From positions 1 to 40,501 of the forward strand of contig NZ_QFVS01000027.1 in assembly GCF_003143955.1 (NCBI RefSeq): a DNA stretch of 40,501 bases, read 5' to 3'. Position 1 is the stretch's first letter. Each line of letters opens with the position of its first letter. The stretch comes from Kurthia zopfii (GTDB lineage Bacteria; Bacillota; Bacilli; Bacillales_A; Planococcaceae). The position numbers were made by a program, and so were the translations under genes. Below, piece by piece: positions 1 to 7,589 of this stretch. The notes below the pieces were generated by a model. That model was not told where the DNA came from. It worked only from the letters and a program-made list of their open reading frames with translations, and ran no database searches.

Positions 1-126
1 AGCTCGGTCAAATAAGAGAAACCGCTGCAAGTAAAGAAATACACTTGCAAGTACGCTCTATTCCCAAGAAGCTCCCACTTCAAGCGTGAAGAACCGCAAG
101 GTTTAGCTAAGTGGTGAGTAGTTCAC
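1..126 (+). mobile_element. IS200/IS605-like right end, possibly the 3' part of an omega RNA
   Basis: This 126-bp stretch recurs inverted at 40376-40501 with a single mismatch (position 115 against 40387). It contains compact foldable motifs: an AACC-GCAA-GGTT tetraloop hairpin at about 92-104, a CCACTT/AAGTGG closing stem around it, and a terminal GTGA-gtagt-TCAC hairpin ending at 126. This layout resembles the right ends of IS605-type (tnpB) elements, where the end overlaps the TnpB guide RNA. No transposase is visible, because the window starts inside the element. The family assignment comes from memory of such ends and has not been checked. Confidence 0.6.
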
Positions 127-345
127 AGGTTGGCATCTTTTACATGGTCTATATGAAGCAAGCGTTGCCTCCTTCGCCGTTTGAAAAAACTCACAATTTT
201 CTTTTTTAGGCTTTTTCGCAGGGCAGGTCGGTCTGCAAAATATGCCAGTTGTTTTCACCCCTACGAAGAAAATTCCTTCATACTTTGAATTTTTTTCGAC
301 AAGCATTTTATAATATTCATCAATTATTCGCTCATTTTGAATCAT
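103..345 (-). pseudogene. ada: Ada-type metal-binding domain, truncated by IS insertion
   Basis: The fragment covers the N-terminal zinc domain of Ada/AdaA methylphosphotriester-DNA repair activators. All four zinc cysteines are present, as FCRPTC and RPCKRCQP. Right after CQP the reading enters the IS end at about position 126 and runs to a stop inside it, so the last residues (VNYSPLS) are IS-encoded. The AraC-type DNA-binding part and any methyltransferase domain are missing from this window. The start at 345 has a good ribosome site (AGGGGG). The intact gene would sense and repair methyl phosphotriesters; this copy should lack activator function unless the fragment is used on its own. Confidence 0.8.
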
Positions 346-656
346 TCAACTACCCCCTTTTTCTTTCAAATCATACTAAAATTTGTCGACGAAAAAACCA
401 ATTTTCTTAACATCAATATTTTATTTCACCACTAAATTAATATCATTTTTGGTAAATGCCACTATACTCACATGTTTATTTAATTTTATGATACTTTTAT
501 CTATTAATAAACATTTTTAACAATAGATTCTTTATACCTATATGAATTTGTATCTTTTTATTTCAAAAACAGTAAAAAACTCATACGAAAGTATTAACTT
601 TTCTCCATTGTCATGTTATCTTTAAGGTAAGAGTTTTTATGAATAGAGGCGAACAA
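346..656. other. AT-rich intergenic region between divergent genes
   Basis: This stretch separates the broken ada fragment (minus strand) from the HAMP protein (plus strand). It is very AT-rich, and I see no gene or clear hairpin. It must contain both divergent promoters, but no convincing -35/-10 pair stood out. Confidence 0.4.
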
Positions 657-1538
657 ATGAAAAATATTTCTGTCAAAACGAAAATTGTTTTCTTTGCATC
701 GATTATTACGTTACTAGTCTCTATTTCTACAACGGTGATTAACTACCATATGAATATGACTGCTACAATCAATTTATTAACTCAAATTTCCAAACAAACA
801 GTTGATGCATGGTCTGATCAAATAAATCCAAATAATGTTGAGAAGTTGGTAAAAACACAGGATCCTGAATTAGAAAAAGAAATGGTCAAGCATTTTGATA
901 CACTTAGTAAATTTCAACCTCAAGTTGCCCAAGGTTATTTATTTGGCGTTGAATTAAAAAATGGTACGGATACTAGTGTCATTGCAGGGCCGACCGTATT
1001 AATGGATGATTTCAATAAAAAAGGTTTATTCATAGGCGATTATTACACGCAACCAAAATCGATTGCGGACGCAATTACGAAGATGAAGGAAAATGGTCAA
1101 CAAACTGTTTCTACTATTTATACGGATAGTTACGGTACATGGTTAACTGTTTTAGAACCTCTCTTTGATCATAACGGCAAGGTGTTTGCTTACTATGGCG
1201 TTGATTTCGATGCGGACTTATACTTAAATGGTGAATACGAAAAGATTAAAATCACTTTAATTATACTTATTCTCTTACTAATTTTCGTATGCTTTATTCA
1301 ATATGTGTTTATCAGCTATTTATTCAGACCAATGAATGATGTTCTGAATAAAATAGAAAAAATGAATGAAGGCGATTATTCTACTGAACTGAATGAATCA
1401 GATGATGAAATCGGTAAAATATCGACGAAAATTAATGAAATGAGTAATCAATTAAGTAAAAATAATCAAGCAGACGCAAAAAAGAAACGAAAATTTTCGA
1501 TGACATCTAATATCGACCAAGAAAATAATGATCAATAA
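657..1538 (+). CDS. Membrane sensor with extracellular Cache-like region and HAMP domain, no output domain
   Basis: From the ATG at 657 (GAGGCG ribosome site just upstream; an in-frame ATG at 639 is the alternative) this encodes 293 residues. There is one membrane segment near residues 8-25, an extracellular region of about 170 residues with Cache-like stretches (GYLFGVELKNG, GVDFDADLY), a second membrane segment at about 197-222, and a HAMP domain (FRPMNDVLNKIEKMNEGDYS). This is the front end of a methyl-accepting chemotaxis protein. The protein then stops after a short Lys-rich polar tail, with no methyl-accepting signalling, kinase or GGDEF domain. A terminator follows directly, so this is the natural end of the gene rather than the edge of the window. 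It could be a degenerate chemoreceptor or a stand-alone modulator. Confidence 0.8.
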   Translation: MKNISVKTKIVFFASIITLLVSISTTVINYHMNMTATINLLTQISKQTVDAWSDQINPNNVEKLVKTQDPELEKEMVKHFDTLSKFQPQVAQGYLFGVELKNGTDTSVIAGPTVLMDDFNKKGLFIGDYYTQPKSIADAITKMKENGQQTVSTIYTDSYGTWLTVLEPLFDHNGKVFAYYGVDFDADLYLNGEYEKIKITLIILILLLIFVCFIQYVFISYLFRPMNDVLNKIEKMNEGDYSTELNESDDEIGKISTKINEMSNQLSKNNQADAKKKRKFSMTSNIDQENNDQ

Positions 1539-1540
1539 AA

Positions 1541-1577
1541 AAAGAACTTCCACAATTAAATGCGGAAGTTCTTTTTT
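1541..1577 (+). terminator. Rho-independent terminator after the HAMP sensor
   Basis: An 11-bp stem (AAAGAACTTCC paired with GGAAGTTCTTT) has a 12-base loop and is followed by a T run on the plus strand. Confidence 0.85.
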
Positions 1578-1721
1578 GTGGTTCTTAAAGCAATTCAAAT
1601 ACTGAAGAACTGTCTTCAAGCGTTTCACTTTTGGTTGTTCCAATGTCTAAAAATAATTAGCAATCTAATACAAATAAATGAACGAAATAGACACAGAGTC
1701 TTTTTGATTCTTCCCTATTTA

Positions 1722-1883
1722 TTACTTTTTATTTTGTACTAGCCAAATGACAAATACGAAAAACAAAGCAAATAATGTGCGTAAAAAAATACTAAAAATT
1801 ATATTATATTCATCGAAAAAACTATCTTTAAAAAGATAAGTTGATAAATAACCTAAAATAAAAATAATGAAATACCTAAACAC
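1722..1883 (-). CDS. Small two-segment membrane protein (53 aa)
   Basis: A GTG start at 1883 is preceded by a strong ribosome site (AGGAGGT, about 6 bases away). The reading frame stays open for 53 codons to TAA at 1722. The product starts MFRYFIIFILGYLSTYLF, has a short charged loop (KDSFFDEYN), then a second hydrophobic segment (LRTLFALFFVFVIWLV) and a basic tail QNKK. This is the usual shape of a small hairpin-like membrane protein. I do not recognise a family. The GTG start and short length make it easy to miss; the ribosome site and clean membrane topology are the evidence that it is real. Confidence 0.55.
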   Translation of the reverse strand: MFRYFIIFILGYLSTYLFKDSFFDEYNIIFSIFLRTLFALFFVFVIWLVQNKK

Positions 1884-2017
1884 TGAATACCTCCTACTTA
1901 GTAGTTTTAAGAGAAGTTCTTCTTAAATTTTTTTAATGAAAAAATCCACAAATAGATCCCCTTCACATCCATTCTTTCCTAGACCTAAGGATCAGCAAAC
2001 GAACTCAATTTATTTAA

Positions 2018-2464
2018 TCAATCCTGTGATAAATACATCCAGTTCGAATCTTCAATTTCATGTTCATCCAAATATACATCTGATTTTAAACACTCTAATA
2101 ACCGATTAAAAAAAGGAATTGTATCAACTCTAAACTCATGATTAAATAAATCATTGACTACAATACTCTTAAAAATCATAGTAGTTAAGTTCGTAATATT
2201 TAATAAATCATTGAAAAAGTTCGTCAAAAACAAACGATCTTCTTCACTCAATTCTAAATCACTGGCAAATGTAATTTTAAAAACGTTTAAAATTTTATCA
2301 ATATCTTCTTCATCCATATAACAAAAAGGATCTATTTTTTTATCCGCATCAGAAAGAGGTTTTCTAGTATCTTCAACAACTATATAACTTACAACATTAC
2401 GATTTCTTAAAAATTGAAATATCTCTAAATCTCTTGATTTAAAAACTCTAACAAATGATTGCAT
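2018..2464 (-). CDS. Hypothetical protein (148 aa), acidic and helical
   Basis: I do not recognise this protein. It starts MQSFVRVFKSRDLEIF with a plausible ribosome site (GGGAGATG). There is no signal peptide or membrane segment. The middle is acidic (DADKKIDPFCYMDEEDIDK) and the C-terminal half looks alpha-helical with Leu/Phe/Asn-rich stretches. Only one cysteine is visible and no catalytic motif. It stands alone between a small membrane protein and a membrane-anchored hypothetical on the other strand, in an IS-rich accessory region, so it may be a cargo or immunity-type gene. That is only positional inference. Confidence 0.6.
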   Translation of the reverse strand: MQSFVRVFKSRDLEIFQFLRNRNVVSYIVVEDTRKPLSDADKKIDPFCYMDEEDIDKILNVFKITFASDLELSEEDRLFLTNFFNDLLNITNLTTMIFKSIVVNDLFNHEFRVDTIPFFNRLLECLKSDVYLDEHEIEDSNWMYLSQD

Positions 2465-2657
2465 TTAATTAACATCTCCCTACAATCTCTTTTATTCTAT
2501 ATTTACAGTATACTGGAAATAATGAAACGGTGCTTTTTTTACATTCATCATTGAAAAATGAAGAAAATAACGGAATTTCTGTACTTAAATGAAAAATCAT
2601 CTATGCTCACTTAGTTTAATTAAATTAATACAGAAAAAAATACAAAAGGAGGAGAAA

Positions 2658-3074
2658 ATGAAAAAGACAATACATAGCATACTTGCAATCATCGTTATTG
2701 TACTTATTGCCTTTATTACATATATCGCCCTCACCAATGAGGATAACGGTAAAAGAAAAGCCATTGACGGGACTTCAATTGATTGGAATTTACTTTTAGA
2801 TGACGAAAGTGTACCTGGAATCCTTCAAATTAAAGTGGATCATGTTGCCGTAGAAGATAGCGCTTTTTACTTTGATTTTATTAAGAAATTCAATGATCAC
2901 GCGGATCTAATCACTAACAAGAAAAAGAAAGGTTATTCAAAAGTTTATGTCAGATTCGATAAGGCAGGACATTTACAGTTAGCTTATGATAAAACCAAAT
3001 ACGATGGAAAAGAAACAACGTTTTATATCAAAACTTCGGTTATTGAAGAAAATCTAAAAGAAAACAAATACTAA
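2658..3074 (+). CDS. Membrane-anchored hypothetical protein (138 aa)
   Basis: The frame is open from 2589, but a strong ribosome site (AAAGGAGGAG) sits before the ATG at 2658, giving MKKTIHSILAIIVIVLIAFI and an N-terminal membrane anchor or uncleaved signal. About 110 extracellular residues follow, mixed alpha/beta in appearance, with basic KKKKGYSKVYVRF and a C-terminal TTFYIKTSVIEENLKENKY. There are no cysteines and no obvious lipobox. I know of no family with this pattern. It lies alone, just before a string of IS remnants. Confidence 0.65.
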   Translation: MKKTIHSILAIIVIVLIAFITYIALTNEDNGKRKAIDGTSIDWNLLLDDESVPGILQIKVDHVAVEDSAFYFDFIKKFNDHADLITNKKKKGYSKVYVRFDKAGHLQLAYDKTKYDGKETTFYIKTSVIEENLKENKY

Positions 3075-3104
3075 CCTGAACTACACAATGACTTCTTAAA
3101 AAGT

Positions 3105-3205
3105 GGCTCTGTGTCAAATGTAGGGGTGAATGAAATTGGATTTTCAATTTCATTCACCTTTTTAATTCAGCCCAGATGTAAACCAACCACTTTGTACTTT
3201 ATTAC
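3105..3205 (-). mobile_element. Solo ISL3-family terminal fragment
   Basis: This is a near copy, in inverted orientation, of 31027-31128 at the right end of the ISL3-family remnant. It carries the same terminal sequence GGCTCTGTGTCAAATG and the same subterminal palindrome (GGTGAATGAAATTG and its complement), and runs into the last codons of the transposase reading. Only about 100 bp remain, and the rest of the element is absent. Confidence 0.75.
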
Positions 3206-3226
3206 AAGCGTAAGCCCGAAATATAA

Positions 3227-3510
3227 AAAATACCCACCTCTTCAGGTGAGCACGACGAATAGCCAACGAGCCGATGATTTTTTCGGATTGTTGGTGAATT
3301 GTACGTCCTGTAGGTTGCCGTAAGCTGCGTAGCCATCACAAATAACGATCCCTTTAAAACCTTCCACTAAATTTTCTAATATAGCGCGACCACAAGAGAG
3401 TGCGCTTTTAAAGAAAATGAGGACGCTTCCTTCTTGGGCAACGCTACGACACGATCGATGAAGACCCTAATTTTTCATCAAGCGACACCGGAACGTCTGT
3501 TAGATTTGTG
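3227..3510 (-). pseudogene. IS66-like transposase remnant
   Basis: The minus strand reads VEGFKGIVICDGYAAYGNL, which matches the core of IS66 (TnpC) transposases around FKG-x-DGYxGY. The reading breaks upstream (frameshift and stops) and ends after PKKSSARWLFVVLT. A small hairpin with a T run (CACCT-gaag-AGGTG) follows that tail. The last 66 bp recur at 4957-5023 with about four differences, in the same orientation. The gene is a dead fragment. Its family assignment rests on the one motif. Confidence 0.6.
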
Positions 3511-3514
3511 GACA

Positions 3515-3563
3515 TAAAAAAGCAGATCCAGTAAATGATGACATCCGTTTACTGAATCTGCTT
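3515..3563 (-). terminator. Terminator of the amidase/DUF3139 operon
   Basis: A 16-bp stem with one mismatch (AAGCAGATCCAGTAAA at 3520-3535, complement at 3548-3563) is followed by a T run on the minus strand. Confidence 0.85.
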
Positions 3564-3584
3564 GCTTGGTTTGATAAATTGAAT

Positions 3585-3920
3585 CTAATCTGAACTTGGG
3601 TCATAATTTTTCAAATCTTCAGTAGGAATAGTTTTCCCGCTATGATCATAATATTCGAATTGCCCTTTTACGTGATGTGAAAAATAACTATAGACAATAT
3701 TCGGTTCGTTTTGAAAAGTAATATTAACATAATATGTTGGTATACCTAGAAAGCTATATACACTTTGCACACTTTTTATGTCACTCTTTTCGTATCCTTT
3801 TTCTTCTATTAAATATTGAACTACACTTTCAGAGGCTTGGTGTTTTTTGAACTGAATATACATGAATGAACTACAAATAAAAAAAACAATAATTATGACT
3901 ACAATCACACTCTTTTTCAT
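3585..3920 (-). CDS. DUF3139 family protein (111 aa)
   Basis: An N-terminal membrane segment (residues about 4-22) is followed by an extracytoplasmic domain with YLIEEKGYEKSDIKSV, a glycine-proline step (SFLGIPTYYVNITF) and YSYFSH. This is the pattern of DUF3139 proteins of Bacillales, small secreted or anchored proteins of unknown role. The ribosome site AAGGATG fits the ATG at 3920. It begins 23 bases after the amidase gene and ends just before a strong terminator, so the two are probably co-transcribed. A joint role, for example as accessory or inhibitor of the amidase, is inference. Confidence 0.7.
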   Translation of the reverse strand: MKKSVIVVIIIVFFICSSFMYIQFKKHQASESVVQYLIEEKGYEKSDIKSVQSVYSFLGIPTYYVNITFQNEPNIVYSYFSHHVKGQFEYYDHSGKTIPTEDLKNYDPSSD

Positions 3921-3943
3921 ATTTTCACATCCTTGAGCTGAAT

Positions 3944-4597
3944 TTATGAATTAAATGAAGTTAAGTAAAATAATTTTGATGTGGTAGTAAACATTGAAGG
4001 CAATACCCAGCCGGTAAAAGAATCTGTGTAGCCTGAACCACTAACGTCATAACCGCTTCCGTAATAAAATGCTTGCCATAAGAATTTTGAGCAATAATTA
4101 TCTTTAATTACCTTTACACTAAGGTTTGAAAGTTTGTAATTAATAGCAGATCCATAATTATTTTTTGCCCATGTAGCTGCTTTTTCACCACCACTACTTG
4201 GACGATACACTTTAAGCTTTTCTCCAGTATCATGACGACCCCTGTATTGTGTCAGGGTGTCTCTTTTCCCAGCAACAGAACCTGAAGGATTTACATGATA
4301 GATATAATAGTCTGGGCCCACTATCGCTACGTGACCTACTATTTTAGTAGATGATATAAATGTTTTACTTGAGTATATTACGTCTCCAGGCTTAAGAAAT
4401 GTTTTTGTTCCTGGGTAATAGTTTTCATTATCAACAGCTAGTGGATTTACTATTAGATCCACTTCTTGATTCAGCGTAGTTAGATTCTCTGTAATCAATT
4501 CATCGTTATCAGATTCACTTGCAAAAGCAATATCATTTGTCGATGATATTACAAATAATCCAATAACTAGTAAAAATAAAGGGAATAATTTTTTCAT
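3944..4597 (-). CDS. Secreted YiiX/YycO-like NlpC/P60-superfamily amidase
   Basis: A signal peptide (residues 1-27, ending AFA) leads a permuted papain-like domain: GDVIYSS, then GHVAIV with the likely catalytic histidine, YHVNPSGS, and late in the protein DNYCSKFLWQAFYY with the likely nucleophile cysteine. Histidine before cysteine is the circular permutation typical of the YiiX branch of NlpC/P60. Substrates of this group are amide bonds in peptidoglycan or lipids; the exact one cannot be read here. ATG 4597 is chosen because AGGAG lies 8 bases upstream; the GTG at 4606 abuts the ribosome site. It is the middle gene of a small minus-strand set with a 78-aa ORF before it and DUF3139 after it. 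Confidence 0.8.
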   Translation of the reverse strand: MKKLFPLFLLVIGLFVISSTNDIAFASESDNDELITENLTTLNQEVDLIVNPLAVDNENYYPGTKTFLKPGDVIYSSKTFISSTKIVGHVAIVGPDYYIYHVNPSGSVAGKRDTLTQYRGRHDTGEKLKVYRPSSGGEKAATWAKNNYGSAINYKLSNLSVKVIKDNYCSKFLWQAFYYGSGYDVSGSGYTDSFTGWVLPSMFTTTSKLFYLTSFNS

Positions 4598-4660
4598 CTC
4601 ACTCACTCCTAACTATTTTTATAACAACCACTAAATATATTATATTCCCACGCGTGTTGA

Positions 4661-4897
4661 TTAACCAAAAATACCCATATAAATTTGATGGACTGCCCTT
4701 TGATAGTCTAAAATTTCACGGAGCCTTATTCGCCATTCCACGGGTAAAGTACCACGCAAAAATTGGCGCGTGAAACTAGCGAAAGATAAGCGTTTACAGC
4801 GATTTCCCTTCTGTCCATCGACATGTAAAAACTTTAATAATGCATAGGCAATAAGCGCCGCAGCGGCCAAAGATGTTACAGATTTACTTATATTCAT
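4661..4897 (-). CDS. Hypothetical protein (78 aa)
   Basis: The start at 4897 has a good ribosome site (AGGTGGGA, 5 bases away). The first 25 residues (MNISKSVTSLAAAALIAYAL) are hydrophobic enough for a membrane segment; the rest is basic and aromatic (RQFLRGTLPVEWRIRL, DYQRAVHQIYMGIFG). I recognise no family. It precedes the amidase by 63 bases on the same strand and could be its first operon partner. It may also be an IS remnant, since both flanks carry IS debris. Confidence 0.4.
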   Translation of the reverse strand: MNISKSVTSLAAAALIAYALLKFLHVDGQKGNRCKRLSFASFTRQFLRGTLPVEWRIRLREILDYQRAVHQIYMGIFG

Positions 4898-4956
4898 TAG
4901 TATCCCACCTATCTTTTTTGGAATATTATAACATAATTACATAAGTCTGTAATACT

Positions 4957-5040
4957 AAAATACCCACCTCTTCAGGTGAGTACGACGAATAGCCAACGAG
5001 TTGATGATTTTTTCGGATGGTTGGCTTACTTACAAGCCGG
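4957..5040 (-). repeat. Second copy of the 66-bp IS66-like tail
   Basis: Positions 4957-5023 repeat 3227-3293 in direct orientation with about four differences. They encode the same peptide end (PKKSSTRWLFVVLT then stop) and the same CACCT-gaag-AGGTG hairpin. The two copies bracket the amidase, DUF3139 and 78-aa genes. Confidence 0.75.
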
Positions 5041-5152
5041 ACTTCGGTTTGAAATCAATCAAATCATTTATAGCTTTAGGCATTTCTTTTCAGTCAGAAT
5101 ACGTTTTAAAAAAATAAATTTGTATTCATTTATCGTGAGTTTTCGAAGTAAT

Positions 5153-5820
5153 GGATTGGTGAATCTGTATTTATTTTTGCCTTTTGTCACATAGATCCAC
5201 ATTGAAAGAAATAACGAGGACTCCTGCCGAAAAACAAGTGTGAAGCATTCGTTTCTTTGTCTAGCTTGTTCCACTACTCTCTTTGAGTCACTTCGAAAGG
5301 TTTCTCCCAGGGTTTTTGTGTCTAGTTCCAAACGCTATATACTTTGGGATACTTCAGGTTTTCGGACGAAAGTGGTGGGACGTTTACTTTCGTTTCAAAC
5401 CTTGCAGTACCCTCGTATATGATCAAGCGTTTTTCACTTTTCTTTCTGTGTCTAGTTCCAAACGCTATATGCTTTCAGCTCTTCAAATTCTCGGGGAAAA
5501 GTGGTGGGGCGTTTACTTTTCCTTCGAATTCTCCAGATCTTCCGCATATGATCGAGCGTTTTTCACTTTTCGTTCTGTGTCTAGTTCCAAACGCTATATG
5601 CTTTCAGCTCTTCAAATTCTCGGGGAAAAGTGGTGGGGCGTTTACTTTTCCTTCGAATTCTCCAGATCTTCCGCATATGATCGAGCGTTTTTCACTTTTC
5701 GTTCTTACTTTCCCTTCGTTTCCTCCAGTGCTCTAGAGAGTCCCGAGTGGAAACGCTTTTCGTTATTTCCGAAAGTTACAACGTGAATTGTTTTAAGACC
5801 CCAACATATATAATAGAACC
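5153..5820. repeat. Composite nested intergenic repeat, locus 1
   Basis: This locus shares both ends with locus 3 (29738-30128, inverted). The order is: a GGTGAATCTGT lead; module A at 5204-5247 (starts GAAAGAAATAACGAGG); a left half-unit at 5256-5317; three tandem units; a right half-unit at 5706-5763; and a degenerate module B followed by the shared tail to 5820. The left and right half-units can pair with each other (TTCCACT and ACTCTCT against AGAGAGT and AGTGGAA), so the three units sit inside the hairpin of a fourth. Frames up to 167 codons stay open here only because the units have few stops. Confidence 0.8.
5318..5705. repeat. Three tandem 129-130 bp structured units
   Basis: Units lie at 5318-5447, 5448-5576 and 5577-5705. 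The second and third read as identical over 129 bp; the first is diverged. Each begins with GTGTCTAGTTCC, and each can fold into an outer stem (AAACGCTATATGC against GCATATgatcgAGCGTTT in units 2 and 3) with an inner stem (GGAAAAGT/ACTTTTCC). In unit 1 both stems are changed in a compensating way (ATATAC/GTATAT; ACGAAAGT/ACTTTCGT). Confidence 0.85.
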
Positions 5821-5826
5821 AAAAAA

Positions 5827-5865
5827 GATGAATGAAATTGAAAACTCAATCTCATTCATCTCTAT
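5827..5865 (-). terminator. Terminator downstream of ahpF
   Basis: A 34-base near palindrome (GATGAATGA... with complementary TCATTCATC) is followed by a T run on the minus strand. It resembles the subterminal palindrome of the ISL3 remnants at 3126 and 31078, so it may be a co-opted IS end. Confidence 0.7.
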
Positions 5866-5870
5866 TTTTA

Positions 5871-7418
5871 TTATGCTTCTACTAATTCAACTGAGCGAAT
5901 AATGTGGTCAAAAGCACTTAAAGAAGCTGTTGCACCTGCACCCATTGAAATAATGATTTGTTTATGAGCCGAATCTGTACAGTCACCTGCAGCAAATACG
6001 CCTGGGATATTCGTTTTACCATTACGGTCAACGATAATTTCACCATGTTTGTTTAATTCTACTGAATCTTTCAGGAACTCTGTATTTGGAAGTAAACCGA
6101 TTTGAACGAATACGCCGTCTAATTCGATATGTTTTTCCTCACCAGATACACGATCAACATATGAAAGACCATTTACAGTTGAATCACCTGTTACTTCAGA
6201 AGTTAATGCATCTGTAATAACCGTTACGTTTGGTAAACTGCGTAGGCGATCTTGTAGTACTTGATCGGCTCTTAGCTCATCCATCGCTTGTAATACCGTT
6301 ACGTGATTTACGATACCAGCTAAGTCGATTGCAGCTTCAACACCTGAGTTACCGCCACCTACTACTGCAACATCTTTCCCTTTGAATAAAGGACCATCAC
6401 AGTGTGGGCAATATGCAACACCTTTGTTTTTGAATTCTGCTTCGCCTTTAACGCCTAATTGACGGTAGCGAGCACCTGTAGAAAGAATAACTGTTTTACT
6501 TTTTAGAACTGCACCGTTTTCTAATTCTACTTCGATTAAATCTTTTTTCTCGATACGCGCAGCACGTTGAGATTTCATAACATCGATTTCGTAGTCAGCA
6601 ACATGTGCTTCTAGACTTGCGACAAATTTAGGACCTTCAGTCGCTTTAGTACCGATGATATTTTCGATTGAAAGTGTATCATTTACTTGACCGCCGAAAC
6701 GATCAGCTACGATCCCTGTGCGAATCCCTTTACGAGCTGAGTAGATTGCAGCACTTGCACCTGCAGGGCCTCCACCGACAACTAATACATCAAATGGTTC
6801 TTTGCTATCAAATTCAGCTGCATCAACAGTTGAACCAACTTTATCTAAAATTTCATCTAAAGTAATACGGCCACCTTCGAAGAAATCTTCTCCGCGGTAA
6901 ATTGCAGGAACAGCTAGGATTTCACGTTCTTTGACCTCAGCTTGATAAGCGCCACCTTCGATCATTGTATGTGAAATATTTGGGTTTAGAACAGCCATAA
7001 TGTTTAATGCTTGTACAACATCTGGACAGTTATGACAAGTTAATGATACGTATGTTTCAAAGTGCATTGGCTCTTTGATTGCTTGGATGCGTTTAATAGT
7101 TGTTTCATCAACTTTTGGCGCACGTCCACCAACTTGTAGTAACGCAAGTACTAATGAAGTGAATTCGTGACCAAGTGGAAGACCTGCGAATTCAATACCT
7201 GAATCAGATCCAACTGGGTTTACAGAGAAACTTGGCGTACGTTTTAATGACGCTTTTTCAACTGTGATTTTATCTGACATATCATCTAAAGTTTGTACAA
7301 GTTCCATCATATTTTTTGAAACTTCATCTTCTCCAACGCTCACTTTTAGGACAAGATTATTTTCAAGCATTGCTAAATATTGTTTTAATTGCGCTTTAAT
7401 TTGATCATCTAATAACAT
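5871..7418 (-). CDS. ahpF: Alkyl hydroperoxide reductase subunit F (NADH:AhpC oxidoreductase)
   Basis: AhpF passes electrons from NADH through FAD and two disulfides to AhpC. The N-terminal double-thioredoxin-fold domain carries the CHNC redox pair (TCHNCPDVV). The C-terminal thioredoxin-reductase-like part has the FAD motif VVGGGPAGASAAIY, the CPHC redox pair (YCPHCDGP), the NAD motif VVGGGNSGVEAA, and GVFAAGDCTD. I start at ATG 7418 (MLLDDQIKAQLKQYL), the usual AhpF N-terminus, giving 515 residues; the upstream TTG at 7448 has no ribosome site. The ribosome site at 7418 is also weak, so expression may depend on readthrough from ahpC. Confidence 0.95.
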   Translation of the reverse strand: MLLDDQIKAQLKQYLAMLENNLVLKVSVGEDEVSKNMMELVQTLDDMSDKITVEKASLKRTPSFSVNPVGSDSGIEFAGLPLGHEFTSLVLALLQVGGRAPKVDETTIKRIQAIKEPMHFETYVSLTCHNCPDVVQALNIMAVLNPNISHTMIEGGAYQAEVKEREILAVPAIYRGEDFFEGGRITLDEILDKVGSTVDAAEFDSKEPFDVLVVGGGPAGASAAIYSARKGIRTGIVADRFGGQVNDTLSIENIIGTKATEGPKFVASLEAHVADYEIDVMKSQRAARIEKKDLIEVELENGAVLKSKTVILSTGARYRQLGVKGEAEFKNKGVAYCPHCDGPLFKGKDVAVVGGGNSGVEAAIDLAGIVNHVTVLQAMDELRADQVLQDRLRSLPNVTVITDALTSEVTGDSTVNGLSYVDRVSGEEKHIELDGVFVQIGLLPNTEFLKDSVELNKHGEIIVDRNGKTNIPGVFAAGDCTDSAHKQIIISMGAGATASLSAFDHIIRSVELVEA

Positions 7419-7589
7419 ATTTTCTGCTGCAAATCGTAATTCTCGCAAAATAGTCGTATAAAATATCCGAGATTTTATCTATTGAACAAGATTTTACGCT
7501 CTCTGATGCAACAGGTTTTACACCTCTTTAGTTCAAATTTCACCGTTTTTAGAGAGAAATACACGTTGAAATTGATTTTTTGTAAAAAC

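Noticed and set aside
3111-3323. 70-codon plus-strand frame
   Set aside because: It spans the ISL3 end and IS66-like tail on the wrong strand and has no ribosome site.
5204-5577. CRISPR-like array
   Set aside because: The tandem units are 129-130 bp, without short repeat and unique spacer alternation, and no cas gene is present.
5068-5786. Several open frames of 60-167 codons in the repeat at locus 1
   Set aside because: They run through tandem structured repeats in more than one frame, have no ribosome sites, and follow the repeat boundaries. Best explained as by-products of low stop content.
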